Assembly: GCA_035236585.1 (NCBI GenBank)
Contig: CP141137.1
Span: forward strand, 47,700,057-47,764,056
From: Warburgia ugandensis
Lineage: Eukaryota > Streptophyta > Magnoliopsida > Canellales > Canellaceae
Length of the DNA stretch: 64,000 nt
Direction of reading: 5' to 3'
Of this stretch, positions 38,216 through 63,842 are shown one piece after another (the stretch's first letter is position 1; every line of letters begins with the position of its first letter). The notes beneath the pieces were generated by a model. That model was not told where the DNA came from. It worked only from the letters and a program-made list of their open reading frames with translations, and made no database searches. Position numbers and translations under genes: made by a program.

Positions 38216-39912
38216 GAGTTCGTGTTGCAATATGGGGGCAGCTTCGAATAAATAGATGATTTTGGTTTTCAGTAATGATCGCTACCTTGAAGTTTTAGTC
38301 GAGGGTATGAATTCATTTTTCTTTGTTAAGAATTTGGTGTTTCTGATGGAAGAGAATGTGAAGGTTTGGTTAGATTCCAAGAGTGGTGCAATTCTTTTCA
38401 AAGGTTGTATAGTATGGTGCATTGCCTACTCAGAATTTACAGTGAGATGTGCGTTGTCTGGGCTTAGATTGGAATGAGTGATACTGTACGACTTAATTTG
38501 TGCTAGAACTAAAGGATTGTATGTTTTTGAAAGACTTGTTAAATTGAAAATTCTGTTATAATTTATTGGTGAGAAAGACATGTGATGACCCACCTATTGA
38601 CATTCCTAGTCTGTGTTTTCAGGAGAACAGACTTTCATGATGCCGCATACCACCCAACGAACAAAAAGTTCTTCTTGTAAGATTATTTTTTGCTATTTTT
38701 CGGAAAAGAATGAGAAATTATCTAGATCATAAAAGAAAATATTACCTCCATCATCTACTTTATAATATCAGATTATTAGTTACTAACAAGATAAATTGCA
38801 AAGAACTATTACTCAGCAAAGGAATTATAGTATTATGTTATAACTTAGTGGGGAGTCTGACGTATTACTGATACCCACATTCGGTTAGCTGCGTCTGTCT
38901 CTCATAAAACTATGAAAGAACTTTATGGAGGAAAGGTGGAAATTTTAACATCACCTTTCTTGAGGCCAAGTACAAGTTGAATGTGAAGTAGAAACAATTT
39001 TGATACGGCACATATATCTACTGTAGGCTTGTTTTAAGGGAGTCCCACGCATCTTTGGCTAAGTTAGCAATAAGCAAAAACACCTCTTTCGACCTTAGAG
39101 GCAGATGCCATCTTCCAAGAGGTGATAGATCTATCATTTCTCCCCCACTTCGCATATTCTGGAGTAGGAGTGAATTGGCAGCTACAGTTATTATCTTCGG
39201 AGAAGGAACGACGATACCACCTTAACATAATTAACTTGGAGAGGGAACGACGATGGCTTCAACATGTCCCGTCAACCCTTGTATATCATGAAAGTTGAGG
39301 AATTTCGACTTTCAGAAAACATGACTTTATGGTGCTAATTTATTGTGAAGATATTTGTAAATTATCACATTTCCTTCTTCTAAATTATCCTTCCTCTTCT
39401 TGCTATATATTTACAGATGTTGTGATTATTTCTAAAATACCCTTTTATCTATCTTATCGCCTTTCGCTTCTTTTCAAATACCTTTGCACCCATTTTTGGC
39501 TTCCAACTAAAATAAGCTTCCTAATGTTGGTTGCTTTATCATGTTGGCCGTCCCAGGTGTAGACACTAAATTTTGACCCTGCATAAATCATCACAGGCAG
39601 AGTTAAACCTGATCACGATCTACTTTCATTCCTAGACACCTTATTTGTTGGAATTCCAAAGGAAAAAAAATAAAATCAAGAAACATTGCAAAACAAAAGA
39701 GATAGAGAAAAGTCAACATTTTGGGTAGGAAGTCATGCTACCACATAACCCATATTCGGCAGTCCCATGACCCTCATGCTGCTCCTGCATGACAAAAGTG
39801 CGTGGCTTGGTCATGTTACTACATGACCATGGCAACCCTAGAGCACCTTCTATTTTCCATAAGTTATGGAAGAGTCACATTACTACCATGGTCACAAACA
39901 TAGTAACAAAAT

Positions 39913-39984
<72 letters not shown>

Positions 39985-42900
39985 TTTCTTGAGAAATTCC
40001 TATGTTTTTTTTGTTAGTCATTATATTTTAAAAGGACCCATCTTTTTAAAAAAAAATTATGAATTTTTTGTCTAAAATCCTTCTTTTTTATGACCTTTTT
40101 TTTTTGCATTACATTTTTCAACTTTCTATTTTTAAGTTTCTTTTTCCATTTTCAACTACATGCTTTTACAATCTTTAGTGAATTTTCATCTTTATTGTTT
40201 TATTATTATTATTTTACTTTTGTTCAATAATTCAACCTTAAGCTTCAAGTTGCCTGTCTCTGTAATTGCAGTCACTAACTTTCTCTTCCCCTTTTATATT
40301 GTAAGTTTTCTAAATTTTTTGACTACATTTATTTTTTTTTCTACTTATTTTCAGTTCTAAACTTTGTAATTTTGTTTAGGATTTTAGAGATCATGTTTAA
40401 TTTGTCTGTAGTTCATCTCTTTCTACTAAAAAATTTGGCAAGTAGATCATATATTTACTTTTTTACTCTTTATAATTTAGAATTATTTTATATATATATT
40501 TTTTACTTTGGCTATTTCTTTTCAAAATAAGCTAACTTTTAGTTTAACAAATTATTTTTAAATTTCTCAACATTTTTTCAAAATTTTGGCATCTCTTTTT
40601 GTGCATTTTGATTTTTTCCAAATTTTATGAATTTTTACCTTGCTTACTTTTCCCAAATCCAAACTTTTTGTCAATGGTCATGACATTATCTAAATAATTT
40701 AAAATTTTGAAAAAATGTCCCCATTTTTTTATGCTTGAACATTTTTCCAAACAAATAATGTTTCTTTAATTTTAAAATTCAAAGCAAATTTCAAGAATTA
40801 ACATGAATTTACCTAATAAAACTTAAATTTCACATGTAACTTACCAAATTCTCAAATAGTATTTACAAGTCTAGTTAAAAATTGAGATGAAAAGTTTAAA
40901 CTCGTATATGAAAATGTTTTTCCCCCAATTTATACTTGAATTTTTCATGAACACTTGCCAAATTTTTATGAATATTTGGCAAGTTGATTTATTTCTGAAT
41001 ACTTTCTGATTATGATCAGTTCTCATGTAGCTATATGACTAAAAAGAAAAAGAAAAAGAAAAAGAAAGTGTTGCTTTTTGAGTGGCTGCAGGTATATGTA
41101 GGAACAATATATAAAGGTGTAACTTCCAATAGCAAAGGAAATCAATCCTTCTAGTAAGGTGCTTCGCAATTGAAAGTCTCTCTTAATGGCCAAAAGTATA
41201 GTAACCTATGAAAAGAGTGAAAGACTAATTACTTTACCTTGATTACAGAAAATTGCTTGGGCAATGCTCATGAATAAGAGCAAAATACAAATTGAGAATA
41301 TGAATATAAAGAAGGCAGTAAGAAAAAATGATTTTAGTAATGCCCAGGAATAGAAATCACTTAATTGCATATCAAGTTCATATCTCACACACATTATTTT
41401 ATGGAATGGAGTAAATTATTTTAAAATTGATGCTTAAAACCAAAGAGTCTTGACATTGAACAAAATTTCACATTGTTTTTAGAGGAATGATAGTTGCACA
41501 TGCACCCTTCACACAAGCACCCCTCACACGGGAACATGCCGAGATGTGTATAACTAGCATCCTCTAATTTTGGTAAATGACATTTTTTTTTTCCCCTTGC
41601 AAAATCATCCTTCTTAGGGTGGTTTTGGGTGTGGAAAGCTCTCTTGAAATCCCTAGCTAGAGGAAAGAGGTGGGGGAATGGTTTTCGTCTTGTCCTTATT
41701 TCTTTTACTTGTTTTACAAAAGAGTGGAGACATGAGTCACACATTTCTCATGTGGTAAAAAGGGCCCATTCTAATAGGAAAACTCTTGAGGTGCCCTTAG
41801 CAATATACATAGCCCACTTTATGCCAATTAGCCCAATCTTTTTCAATATTTACATACATGTCCAATTTTTATGAAAATAAAACCTAAATTTTTTCTATGC
41901 TAACTTTGTCTTAAAAGTTAATTAATTAGTGAAAAGCACAAGTACTAGCATGCTTCCAAAAGTCTTTACAAAATGGTAATCTTTTAGGCCCTAATAGAAA
42001 AAGTTTTCAAGCTTAACTTTCTTAGTGCATGCGGGTTCTTGATTTTGCATTTGTGCTAGCAAATGCACAAAGGAAAAAAGAGGGTTGATTTTATGTAGAA
42101 GAAAGGATTTTTTGTATTTATCAAGTGACTGAGGGATACATTCCTATATTTTATATTAACTGCGCGTTTACATTTGCAGTTAAATATGGTCGTTAACTAC
42201 ATTTCTTTTGTTGTTAAATGCATACAGACAACCTTTAACTACCATATAGATATAGACATTCTTTGAATGCATGACATATAAAGAAAATTCCCTTGATTAG
42301 TGGTTGGTTAGGTATAACCAAAGTGTGATGATATGTGATTTCAAAGATCTTCATAGGCTAACTTCAATTAGTTTATAATATGATTAGGTTGTTCATTTAG
42401 TTTTACGATGTGAACTAGTCAATAATTAATGCAAACATGTCTTCCAAAGTATCGCATACTCTCAATAAGAGTTTGTGGCCTTCAGAGTTTCTCAGTCTAG
42501 GGTTCGGTATAACATTAACATGTTCTTTCTTTGATCTTTTAGATATACATAACTTTAGCATAGCCTTAAGTGCATAATGATGTCCTTTTTTGTAGGTATG
42601 CATGAAATATATAATAACATTGGACATATATTTTGAGTCCTTTTAGCCATTTAATATTGAAAGAGAACATATATATTATTGCTATTGATCGATCAACATA
42701 AAAAGTGCAAGTGGCTTAACTCTGTTGGAGTTATAGAGTGTCAGTTTTACACACAACAAGAATTGCTAGAGCATAGAGTGTGCTGCCTGAGTCAGGAGTT
42801 TGTTTATAGTTGCAGCTCTTGTACATTTTCCTTTCTCCCATGCTTTCCGTTGGTCAACTACCAAGTAATGTTCTCTATAGTTTTTCATTGCCTGTCTAGT

Positions 42901-43287
42901 AAGGACTCTTTTTCTATTTGGAGAAGAGATGAAATTTGAATAAAAAATGAATATCATCATCCATTGCTTTATCCCATCTGTGTGCCACACATGGGAGAAA
43001 AAGTGCCGCTTAAAAAAGAAACCAACAATCGTAGTTTTATTAACAAATATCTTTGTGCTTTAACATGAGGCCATTTACCTTCAAAGCCTAGCTTGTTTGA
43101 CAATAGTTATTTACAAACTTGTTTTAAACAAGGCAATCTTTTTTCCTAGAAAGGTGAATTGATGTAGTCTTACCATCCACTACAGATAAAAGATTGGAAA
43201 AGCATGAGATGATCCTACATGCAGCACGGGCTTGATTGTGATGTACATGCTCTTCTTGATCAAAGGCCTTCTAGCGTAGTGGCCAAT
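38216..43287. other. AT-rich spacer downstream of the MYB gene
   Basis: The first few hundred bases are MYB 3' untranslated region. No other gene is supported. It contains a CT microsatellite (39916-39980), T-rich low-complexity sequence (about 40000-40800) and a short AAAAAG repeat near 41045. A minus-strand frame at 41421-41744 has scattered Cys/His but no recognisable domain. Confidence 0.5.
39916..39980. repeat. (CT)n microsatellite
   Basis: About 32 uninterrupted CT units. Confidence 0.97.
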
Positions 43288-43470
43288 AAGGAGCCTTTAT
43301 TATGCTAGCTCATGATGTGACCTTGAGGTCACGGGTTCAAGGCGTGGAATCAGTCTCTTGCAAAATGCAAGGTAAGGTTGCCTACTATAGGCCATTGTAG
43401 TCCACCCCTTCCCCAGACCTCACATAGGCGGGAGCTTCGTGCACTGGGGTTGCCTTTTTTTTTTCATGAT
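43288..43470 (+). mobile_element. Au SINE, near full length
   Basis: AAGGAGCCTTTATTATGC head, TGTGACCTTGAGGTCACGGG with the B box, CTCTTGCAAAATGCAAGGTA core, TAGGCGGGAGCTTCGTGCAC, and a long T run at the end. The target-site duplication was not resolved. Confidence 0.88.
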
Positions 43471-43738
43471 GGGGTGCGTGTTTCCATTAGTCGGGAAAAA
43501 AAAAGGAGAGAAAAATATACCCTTCTTCTATACAAGCTATACTACGCCTGTGGCACATAATTAAGTTTCTATGAATGGAGTTGGTCCAACTTAGGAACTT
43601 GGTCATGAATGTCAATATAATTCTTGAAATCACATGTAAAATTTCAAATGATTCTCCTCCTGAAAATCGTGACTTAGCTTGATATCATAAAGTTTACCTA
43701 TCCTTCCATTTTTGTTCAATGGTAAAATTAACACCTAA

Positions 43739-43947
43739 TACATGAATTAGTAGGAAGGGGATACCTGGCATAACGATAGAGTTGTTGTCGTGTAATTTTG
43801 TGGTCACATGTTCAAGGCGTGAAAACAGCCTCTTGCAAAATGCAAGGTAAGGTTGCATACTATTGACCTTTGTGATTTGCCCCTTCTTAGACCTTGCATA
43901 CACCGGAGCTTTGTGCAATGGGGCTGCCCTTTTTACATGAATTAGTA
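43739..43947 (+). mobile_element. Au SINE, full length, with perfect 14-bp target-site duplication
   Basis: Only about 270 bp from the previous Au SINE and in the same orientation. TACATGAATTAGTA occurs at 43739-43752 and 43934-43947. The core AGCCTCTTGCAAAATGCAAG and end block GGAGCTTTGTGCAATGGGGC are clear; the B box is mutated (GTCACATGTTCAAGG). Confidence 0.94.
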
Positions 43948-44748
43948 TTTCATGAATTAATTTGCATACAAATGCCATTGACAGGTGCCTAGAGACAATC
44001 TTGGTTCCATTGGAATCCAAATTGATTGAACACCACATCACTCTAGATCCATATGTAATTAACTAGATCGATCATAGAAATTTGATAATCTGCCGGCATT
44101 TGCTAATTCACATTTAGGAACCATTTTTGTCCTGCTTGCAAATCTAATGATCAATATAAGTGAAGGTGGAATCCAATTATATTCCAAAGTCACGACTAAA
44201 GATCAACCGACTCCTAATTAAGATAAGGTCTTGATGATGATGATGAGTCACGGCTAAGGATCGATGACTAGAGTAATTTGAGCTCATCACAGTAGTCCCT
44301 TGATTTATAAAAAAAAAAAACATTACAGACTCATAACATTTGAGCCCACCATGATATCGGAGGATTCAAAAGCTAACTGGATCACTTCAACCCGGAATGG
44401 ATAAAATCCAATTACAGCAGCTTCCCCAGGTGTATCTCATCTTCCTCCTTTATCTATCTCATAAGCCATCCATTTGCATGCCGTTGATCTCATGGGTAGA
44501 CCTGTGTTCTGATAATCAATGTATGGGACCAGCTTGGTAGACAGTTCAGATGAGATTATGGGTGGGCCCAGTTATTGCATCTGATGGATACTCTAATCGG
44601 AAAAGAGGAAACGATTATCACGTCACCGCAGGGTCAAAATAAAATCACGGTGGGAAGAAGGAGAACTGTCAGGGTTCGCTCTCTCTCTCTGCTGCTGCAA
44701 GCAAGAAAAAATCCTTATGCTCTTGTAGTCGCTCTACTGAAAGAATCC
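43948..44748 (+). other. Promoter and 5' leader region of DCP5
   Basis: No gene other than the DCP5 leader. Contains the 40-bp LINE relic at 44206-44245. A pyrimidine stretch CTCTCTCTCTGCTGCTGC at about 44680 lies in the probable 5' untranslated region. The reading frame is open upstream of the DCP5 ATG, but the family start is the ATG at 44749. Confidence 0.5.
44188..44263 (+). mobile_element. 40-bp RTE LINE relic with target-site duplication
   Basis: Only the last 40 bases of an RTE LINE, CGACTCCTAATTAAGATAAG then GTCTTGATGATGATGATG, lie between AGTCACGACTAAAGATCA (44188-44205) and AGTCACGGCTAAGGATCGA (from 44246). The duplication is about 18 bp with two mismatches. This is an extreme 5' truncation at insertion. 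Confidence 0.88.
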
Positions 44749-58194
<13,446 letters not shown>

Positions 58195-58449
58195 TTCGGA
58201 AGGTGGAGGTTTGGTCCATATAGTATATTGGATGGAGCTGCTAAATGTAAGCAGTCACCAAGAGAGGAGACTGCTGAGACTGCTGGGGGGCTCTGCTTGT
58301 AATATTGGCGTCTTCTTACTTCACGAGTGTAGTGAAAATAAGCAAACCCCAAAACTAAGGGTTTGTCATGGGATCTTAAAATAAGCACATCTGTATATGG
58401 GCTGATTCGGATGTGTTGGAACATGTTAGTAGAATTTACTTTATCATTG
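58195..58449 (+). other. DCP5 3' untranslated region (inferred)
   Basis: Sequence directly after the DCP5 stop, up to the LINE target-site duplication. No independent gene. The LINE insertion at 58463 lies within or just behind the transcript end. Confidence 0.55.
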
Positions 58450-58462
58450 TTATTATTTTTTC

Positions 58463-61400
58463 AACTCCGCCAATGCCGGTCCCAAGCCTGGATGAAAAAG
58501 GAGGAGGGTCTTGCGTTTGGTGCTAGCCGGCAAGGGAGAAGTTGAAGATGATTTTGTTATTTCTTTCTCACAAATAAATATGCATTTGTATATTACTTTG
58601 TGAGGAAGAAATAAAAATCATTTCCAACTTCTTAAAAGATGGCAACCCTTGCATCAGGTAGCTAGTTGGCAAGGGTGAAGTTGAAGATGATTTTGTTATT
58701 TCTTTTCTGCTTGCAAATGAATATGCACTTGTATATTGATTTGTAAGGAAGAAATAAAAAACATTTTCAGCTTTTTAAAACTACGGCAACCCCAAATATG
58801 ACATGAATCGAAAACAGACATTCCTTCAAGCTAAGGCGTTCCTTATAAGTGATGCGTTGCATTGGATTTCGAGTGCGGTGAAAAATAGGCAAGGGTTGCT
58901 AGGGTGTTATCCCAGAAGCGACGTGCTACATAGGATCCTGGGTGTAGTAAAAAATGGGCAAGGGCTACTAGAGTGTTCCCTCAGAAGTGACGTGCCGCAT
59001 CAGAACTCAGTTGCAGTGAAAAGTGGACATGGGTTTATACCATGGAGGTTGAGAAAGGCAATAGTAAATAGGGTATCTCCAGAACATAAGATTCATATCG
59101 CCACATGGAATGTAAGGACACTGACAAGTAAGAGTTTGGAGTTAGTAGACGCGATGAAACGTAGGAGAGTCAACATCGCTTGTATCCAAGAAACCAAGTG
59201 GAAAGTGGCTAAAGCTAGAGAAATAGATGGGTATAAATTATCGTAGTAGGAAAAGAAAATAATAAAAATGATGTAGGAATAATAGTGAATAAGGAATTAA
59301 AGGATAAAGTTGTGGACATTAAAATAATTAGTGATAGAATTATAATAATAAAACTTGTTTTAAAAGAGTATATTATTAATGTTATAAGTGCATACTCACT
59401 ACAAATAGGGTTACAAGATATAATCAGGAGATAGTTTTGGGAAGATATGGAGGGAGTCATATGAGAAATTCCCAACACTGAGGGAATATTTATAGGAGCA
59501 GACTTAAATGGCCATGTAGGAAAAGATAAGGAAGGATATGATATAATATAAGGTGAACGAAATAAGATGGGGGATAATATCCTCAATTTTGCTTTGTTAT
59601 ATAACTTGTCCATTGCAAATACACTCTTTAAGAAGAGGGATGAACATTTAATAACCTTTAAAAGTGAACTTCATAAAATCCAAATAGACTTTTTTCTATT
59701 TAAGAATAATGAACGATCTATATGTAAGGATTGTAAGGTGATACCCGGTGAGAGTTTAACCTCACAACATATGTTAATGGTTATGGATATTCATATCAAA
59801 AGATGGAGAAAAAGAACTGAACTTAATACACATCCAAAAACTAAGTGATGGAACTTAAAAAGAGAAAAAATAAACTCATTAAAAAATAAGTTGATGGTAG
59901 AAGGAAATTGGAACTATGAAACATAAGCAAATACCATGTGGACTAATATGACTGAATCCATTAAAAAAGTGGCAAAAGATGTCTTAGGAGTATCTAAAGG
60001 TAAAATGCTATTAGCAAAGGAAACATGGTAGTGGAGTGAAACAGTGCAAAAAGTTATTAAAGAAAAACGGATGCGTTTTAAAGCATGACAGAAGATTAGA
60101 AATAATAAAAATTATGAACAATATAAGAATGCCAAAAAGGTTGCTAAGAGAATAGTAAGTGTGGCTAAACTTAAAGCATATGATGAGCTCTACAATAGAC
60201 TAGAAATAAGAGAAGGTGAGAAAGATGTGTTTAAACTTGTAAAAGTAAGAGAATAGAAGGGTAAGGACTTAGATTATGTTAGGTGTATTAGAAGTGATGA
60301 TCAAAGGATATTAGTCAAAGATGATGAGATCAAACAAAGGTGGGAAACATACTTTTAAAAATTGTTAAATGACAATGGCTCTGCGAATATGAGAATTGAA
60401 AACACTATAAATCTAAATAACATGAGATATTATACATATGAACGTAGGATTAGAATACCTGAAGTAAAAGAGGCCTTGAAAAAGATGAAATCAGGAAAGG
60501 CCATGGGGCCTGATGATATACCAATAGAGGTTTGGAAGTATATGAGAGATATTGGGGTAGTTTGGTTGACCATGTTGTTTAACAAGATTATAAAATAAAA
60601 GAAAATGCCTGATGAGTGGAGGAAAAGCTTTATTGTACCAATCCATAAGAATAAAGGAGATATACAGAGCTGCACTAATTATCGTGGGATCAAACTGATG
60701 AGCTACACTATGAAACTTTTTGAAAGAGCGATTGAGAAGAGGTTACGACATGAAACAAATGTATCGGAGAATCAGTTTGGTTTTATGCTTGAGAGGTTTA
60801 TCATGTAAGCTATTTTCTTACTAAGACAATTAGTAGAGAAATAAAGGGAGAGGATGAGAGACCTCCACATGGTCTTTATCAACTTAGAGAAAGCTTATGA
60901 TAGAGTCCTTAGATAGTTAATATGGAGGGTGTTGGATGGTAAAGGGGTTTCTCAGGGATATATAAACATAATTAAAGAAATATATGAGGGAACGATAACA
61001 AATGTTAAGACTACTACTGGCGTGATTGGTGATTTTTCTGTTACTATAGGATTACACCAAGAATCGGCATCAAGTCCATACCTTTTCACATTGGTTATGG
61101 ATGAGTTAACAAAACATCTGCATGATGAGATTTCCTGTGCTATTTGCAAATGATATAGTCTTACTTGATGAGACAAGTGAGGGGGTAAACATAAAGTTAG
61201 AGTTATGGAGAGAAGCATTAGAATCTGAAGGATTTAAAATTAGCTGAACTAAGACAAAATATGTGGAATGTAATTTTAGTAAGGAGAGTAGGAGTAGAAT
61301 ACCAATCAAGATTGATAACCAAGAAGTCCTCGCTAAAGACCACTTCCGGTACTTAGGATCAATGATTCATGAGAGTGGAGAGATTGAGAGGGAGGTTACC

Positions 61401-61960
61401 TAGAGAATTCAAGTGGGTTGGAATAAATAGAGATGTGGATCTGGAGTTTTGTGTGATTGGCGGGTGCCACTCAAACTAAAAGGAAAATTCTACAGGATGG
61501 CCATAAGGCCGGCCATGCTTTATGGATTAGAGTGTTGGGCAGTTAAGGAATATTATACTCATATGATAAGTGTCGCATAAATGAGGATGTTGAGATGGAT
61601 GAGTGGAAAGACAAGAAAGGATAAAATTAGAAATGAAAATATTCGAGAAAATTTAAAGATAACACCAATAGGTAACAAGATGAGGGAGACTAGACTTAGA
61701 TGGTTTGTACATGTTCAAAGGAGACCAACAACAGCACGGGTTAGAAGAAGTGAAGCAATACAAGTAGAAGGTTCTAAAAGGGCAATGGGAAGTCCCACAA
61801 GAACGTGGATAGAAGTGGTGAGTAAAGATTTAAAAATGTTGGGACTAAATGAAGCTATGATATTTAATAGAGTGGAATAGAGGAATAAGATTCATGTGGC
61901 CAACCCCTAATTGGGATAAGGTATTGATGATGATGATGATTATTATTATTACTATTATAA
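58463..61960 (+). mobile_element. Full-length RTE-clade LINE (copy 4) with duplicated palindromic leader
   Basis: The leader begins near AACTCCGCCAATGCCGGTCC. It carries two copies of a palindromic module (58515-58640, 58660-58795), then the leader blocks shared with the other copies. The endonuclease from about 59075 (HIATWNVRTL, IQETKW, GADLNGHVGKD) and the RT (from 60362: GKAMGPDDIPIEVWK, FIVPIHKNKGD, NYRGIKLMSYTMKLFERA) are broken by stops and frameshifts. The catalytic FADD reads FAND here, next to a frameshift near 61140. Tail GGGATAAGGTATTGATGATG. A likely but low-complexity target-site duplication TTATTATTTTTTC/TTATTATTTTTCTC lies at 58450 and 61961. The copy is dead. Confidence 0.9.
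58498..58800 (+). repeat. Tandem duplicate of an imperfect palindrome in the LINE leader
   Basis: Each unit starts with a GGCAAGGG block, then AAGTTGAAGATGATTTTGTT, TATTTCTT, a central CAAATGAATATGCA-like segment that is nearly self-complementary with GCATTTGTATATT, and ends with AAGAAATAAAAATCATTTCC and AACTTCTTAAAA, roughly the reverse complement of its beginning. The second unit repeats the first after GATGGCAACCCTTGCATCAG. A third relative is in the derivative at 48075-48207. The repeats could act as leader regulatory units or form a strong RNA hairpin; the function is unknown. Confidence 0.88.
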
Positions 61961-63021
61961 TTATTATTTTTCTCTTGCTTTCTTATGTTTTGTATTCAAT
62001 CCCTTTTTTCAGGTAAGTTTAGTGAGAGAGCACAAAATGCCTTTAAACAGAGTATTGGTTCATATTGGTTCTTTTGTCGTTTGAAAGCTGAAGGCTGCCC
62101 CCATTACCTGGTGGCAAATGCTAGAATAAGGTGCATGTCTGTTTATTACAGGGTTGGACGCCCGAAAGCTGTGATGTTTCGAAGGTTGAACGAGTACGAG
62201 ATGGGCCCAAAACCATCGGTCTACGAGGCTGAGTAATACATGAAAACTTCGACAACAGTGAACTAGTTTGACCTTTTGGTTTTATAAGTCTTAGCATTGC
62301 ATCTACTCTCTTACAGGATGAACCATGACTTTCTCGCTGCTAGTAAATACAGACCTTTGGTTTTGTGCTCACCTAGTCATTCGTTTGAGGCCAGTAATCG
62401 GAGGCTTAGAATTGGATGGACAGGAATTTGTTGAACATTTTATTCATGACAATGACTTCAAGATAGATGGTTGTATCCTTTAAAACTGTGGACCTGCTCT
62501 TACGCTCTCATACTTCTCGAGTTAAATCATGACAAAATTGTGATGCATGTGACTAGACTTCAGCTTGAGAGCCCGTAAATTAAAATCTTCATTCAGATTC
62601 CAGTAAAAATAACATTAATAAAACATCCTAGTTGTTAAGAAATTCAAGTTCGAGTAGGGTATTGTTCCTAAAACATCCTAGTTGTTAAGAAATTAAAATT
62701 CTAGTTAATTAATGTTCGAATCCTTTAATGTTTAACTAAAGGGTTGTGATGTTTTTAACTAAACGATTGTGATGGAATGACCCATTTGATACATTAGCCC
62801 CTACAAATGGTAGGAACGGCTATAGCTCTAGGTGGATGGGTCCAGATTTATTAAGATCAAATTTACTTGTCATGTTGTCCATGACTTAGATAGGCCCAGC
62901 TCCAAAATCTCATACATCAGTTAATCCTAGTCATTGCTACTTTAAGTTATAGAATGGATGGTGAAACTTTTAACCTTTTGTTTTACAACTCAAGAAAACA
63001 GAGGCTAGGGTCATTAAATGG
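61961..63021. other. Spacer downstream of LINE copy 4
   Basis: An open frame at 61985-62236, preceded by a TTTTTTCAG acceptor-like site and ending EYEMGPKPSVYEAE then stop, may be an exon or exon remnant of unknown origin; I do not recognise it. Around 62617-62700 AAAACATCCTAGTTGTTAAG followed by AAATT occurs twice. Otherwise nothing. Confidence 0.4.
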
Positions 63022-63240
63022 ATGGAAATTTTAGAACATGGAACATGAAAGTCAAGGACAGCATTGTGAGTGATTTGGATCTTTACAAATCTGGGCCTAC
63101 ATAAATTTTAAGTTTTCTATAGCATCAGTAATGGAAATTTCAGAACATGGAACATCAAAGTCAAGGACAGCATTGTGAGTGATTTGGATCTTTATTAATC
63201 TGGGCCTACATAAAGTTAGAGTTGTCTATAGCATCAGTAA
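63022..63240. repeat. Two-copy tandem duplication, unit 109 bp
   Basis: ATGGAAATTT at 63022 and 63131 begins units that share GAACATGGAACAT, AAAGTCAAGGACAGCATTGT, GAGTGATTTGGATCTTTA, TCTGGGCCTACATAAA and CTATAGCATCAGTAA, with about ten differences. Confidence 0.92.
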
Positions 63241-63295
63241 GGGTCTAATGAATAAAATAGGGGGTGATTATATCATTTCCATTAACTAATAGGTA

Positions 63296-63455
63296 TAGTG
63301 TTAAAATTGTGAAGACCTCTGACTAATTGGTAGTGTTAAATTTGTGAAGACCTCATTGCAGTCTTGTCTGAAGATTAACTTGATATCCTTTGTGGTGTTT
63401 TAATCCTGGAAAGTATCTCATACAATAACTTAATATCCTTTGTGGTGTTTTAATA
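63296..63455. repeat. Short clustered direct duplications
   Basis: GTGTTAAAATTGTGAAGACC recurs near 63332 as GTGTTAAATTTGTGAAGACC, and ATATCCTTTGTGGTGTTTTA near 63382 recurs near 63429. Together with the 109-bp duplication and the 62.6-kb one, this marks a patch prone to local duplication. Confidence 0.8.
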
Positions 63456-63842
63456 CTTCAATATTGTTATGAGTTTGAAAAATACAGGATTGAATTTTTT
63501 ATTTTTTATTTTCATGGTGAATACAAGGGGAAATTTATTCAGATTAGAGAAACTTACAACAGAAGCCGATCGAGGTGATGAACCAAATTAGCGAACGCTT
63601 GCAGCATAAACCATCTAAAAGAGGCATCCCGTACAAGTTCTAGCACGAAGAGCCCCCGTAGCGAAGTCAATGCATACGGCGGGCTAGATGTAAACACAAG
63701 GTATGGAAGCTCATCTTTCTCTTTTAAAATCAAATATGATCCAACATATTGATAAAATGAACTTCTCACGCACAACAGTAGAACAACTATAAAAGGATCA
63801 CTCGTATTGGTAGCATAATCAGGCCTACCAAAAAACACAAAT

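Noticed and set aside
38256..38477. 73-codon frame behind the MYB gene
   Set aside because: Lies in the MYB 3' untranslated region and has no recognisable content.
39789..40075. Plus-strand frames with long Ser-Leu repeats
   Set aside because: Translation of the CT microsatellite at 39916-39980.
41421..41744. 107-codon minus-strand frame with a CEGCLCEGCMC-like cluster
   Set aside because: The Cys cluster comes from a short imperfect DNA repeat (CACCCTTCACACAAGC type). No zinc-finger pattern, no neighbours and no splice sites support a gene.
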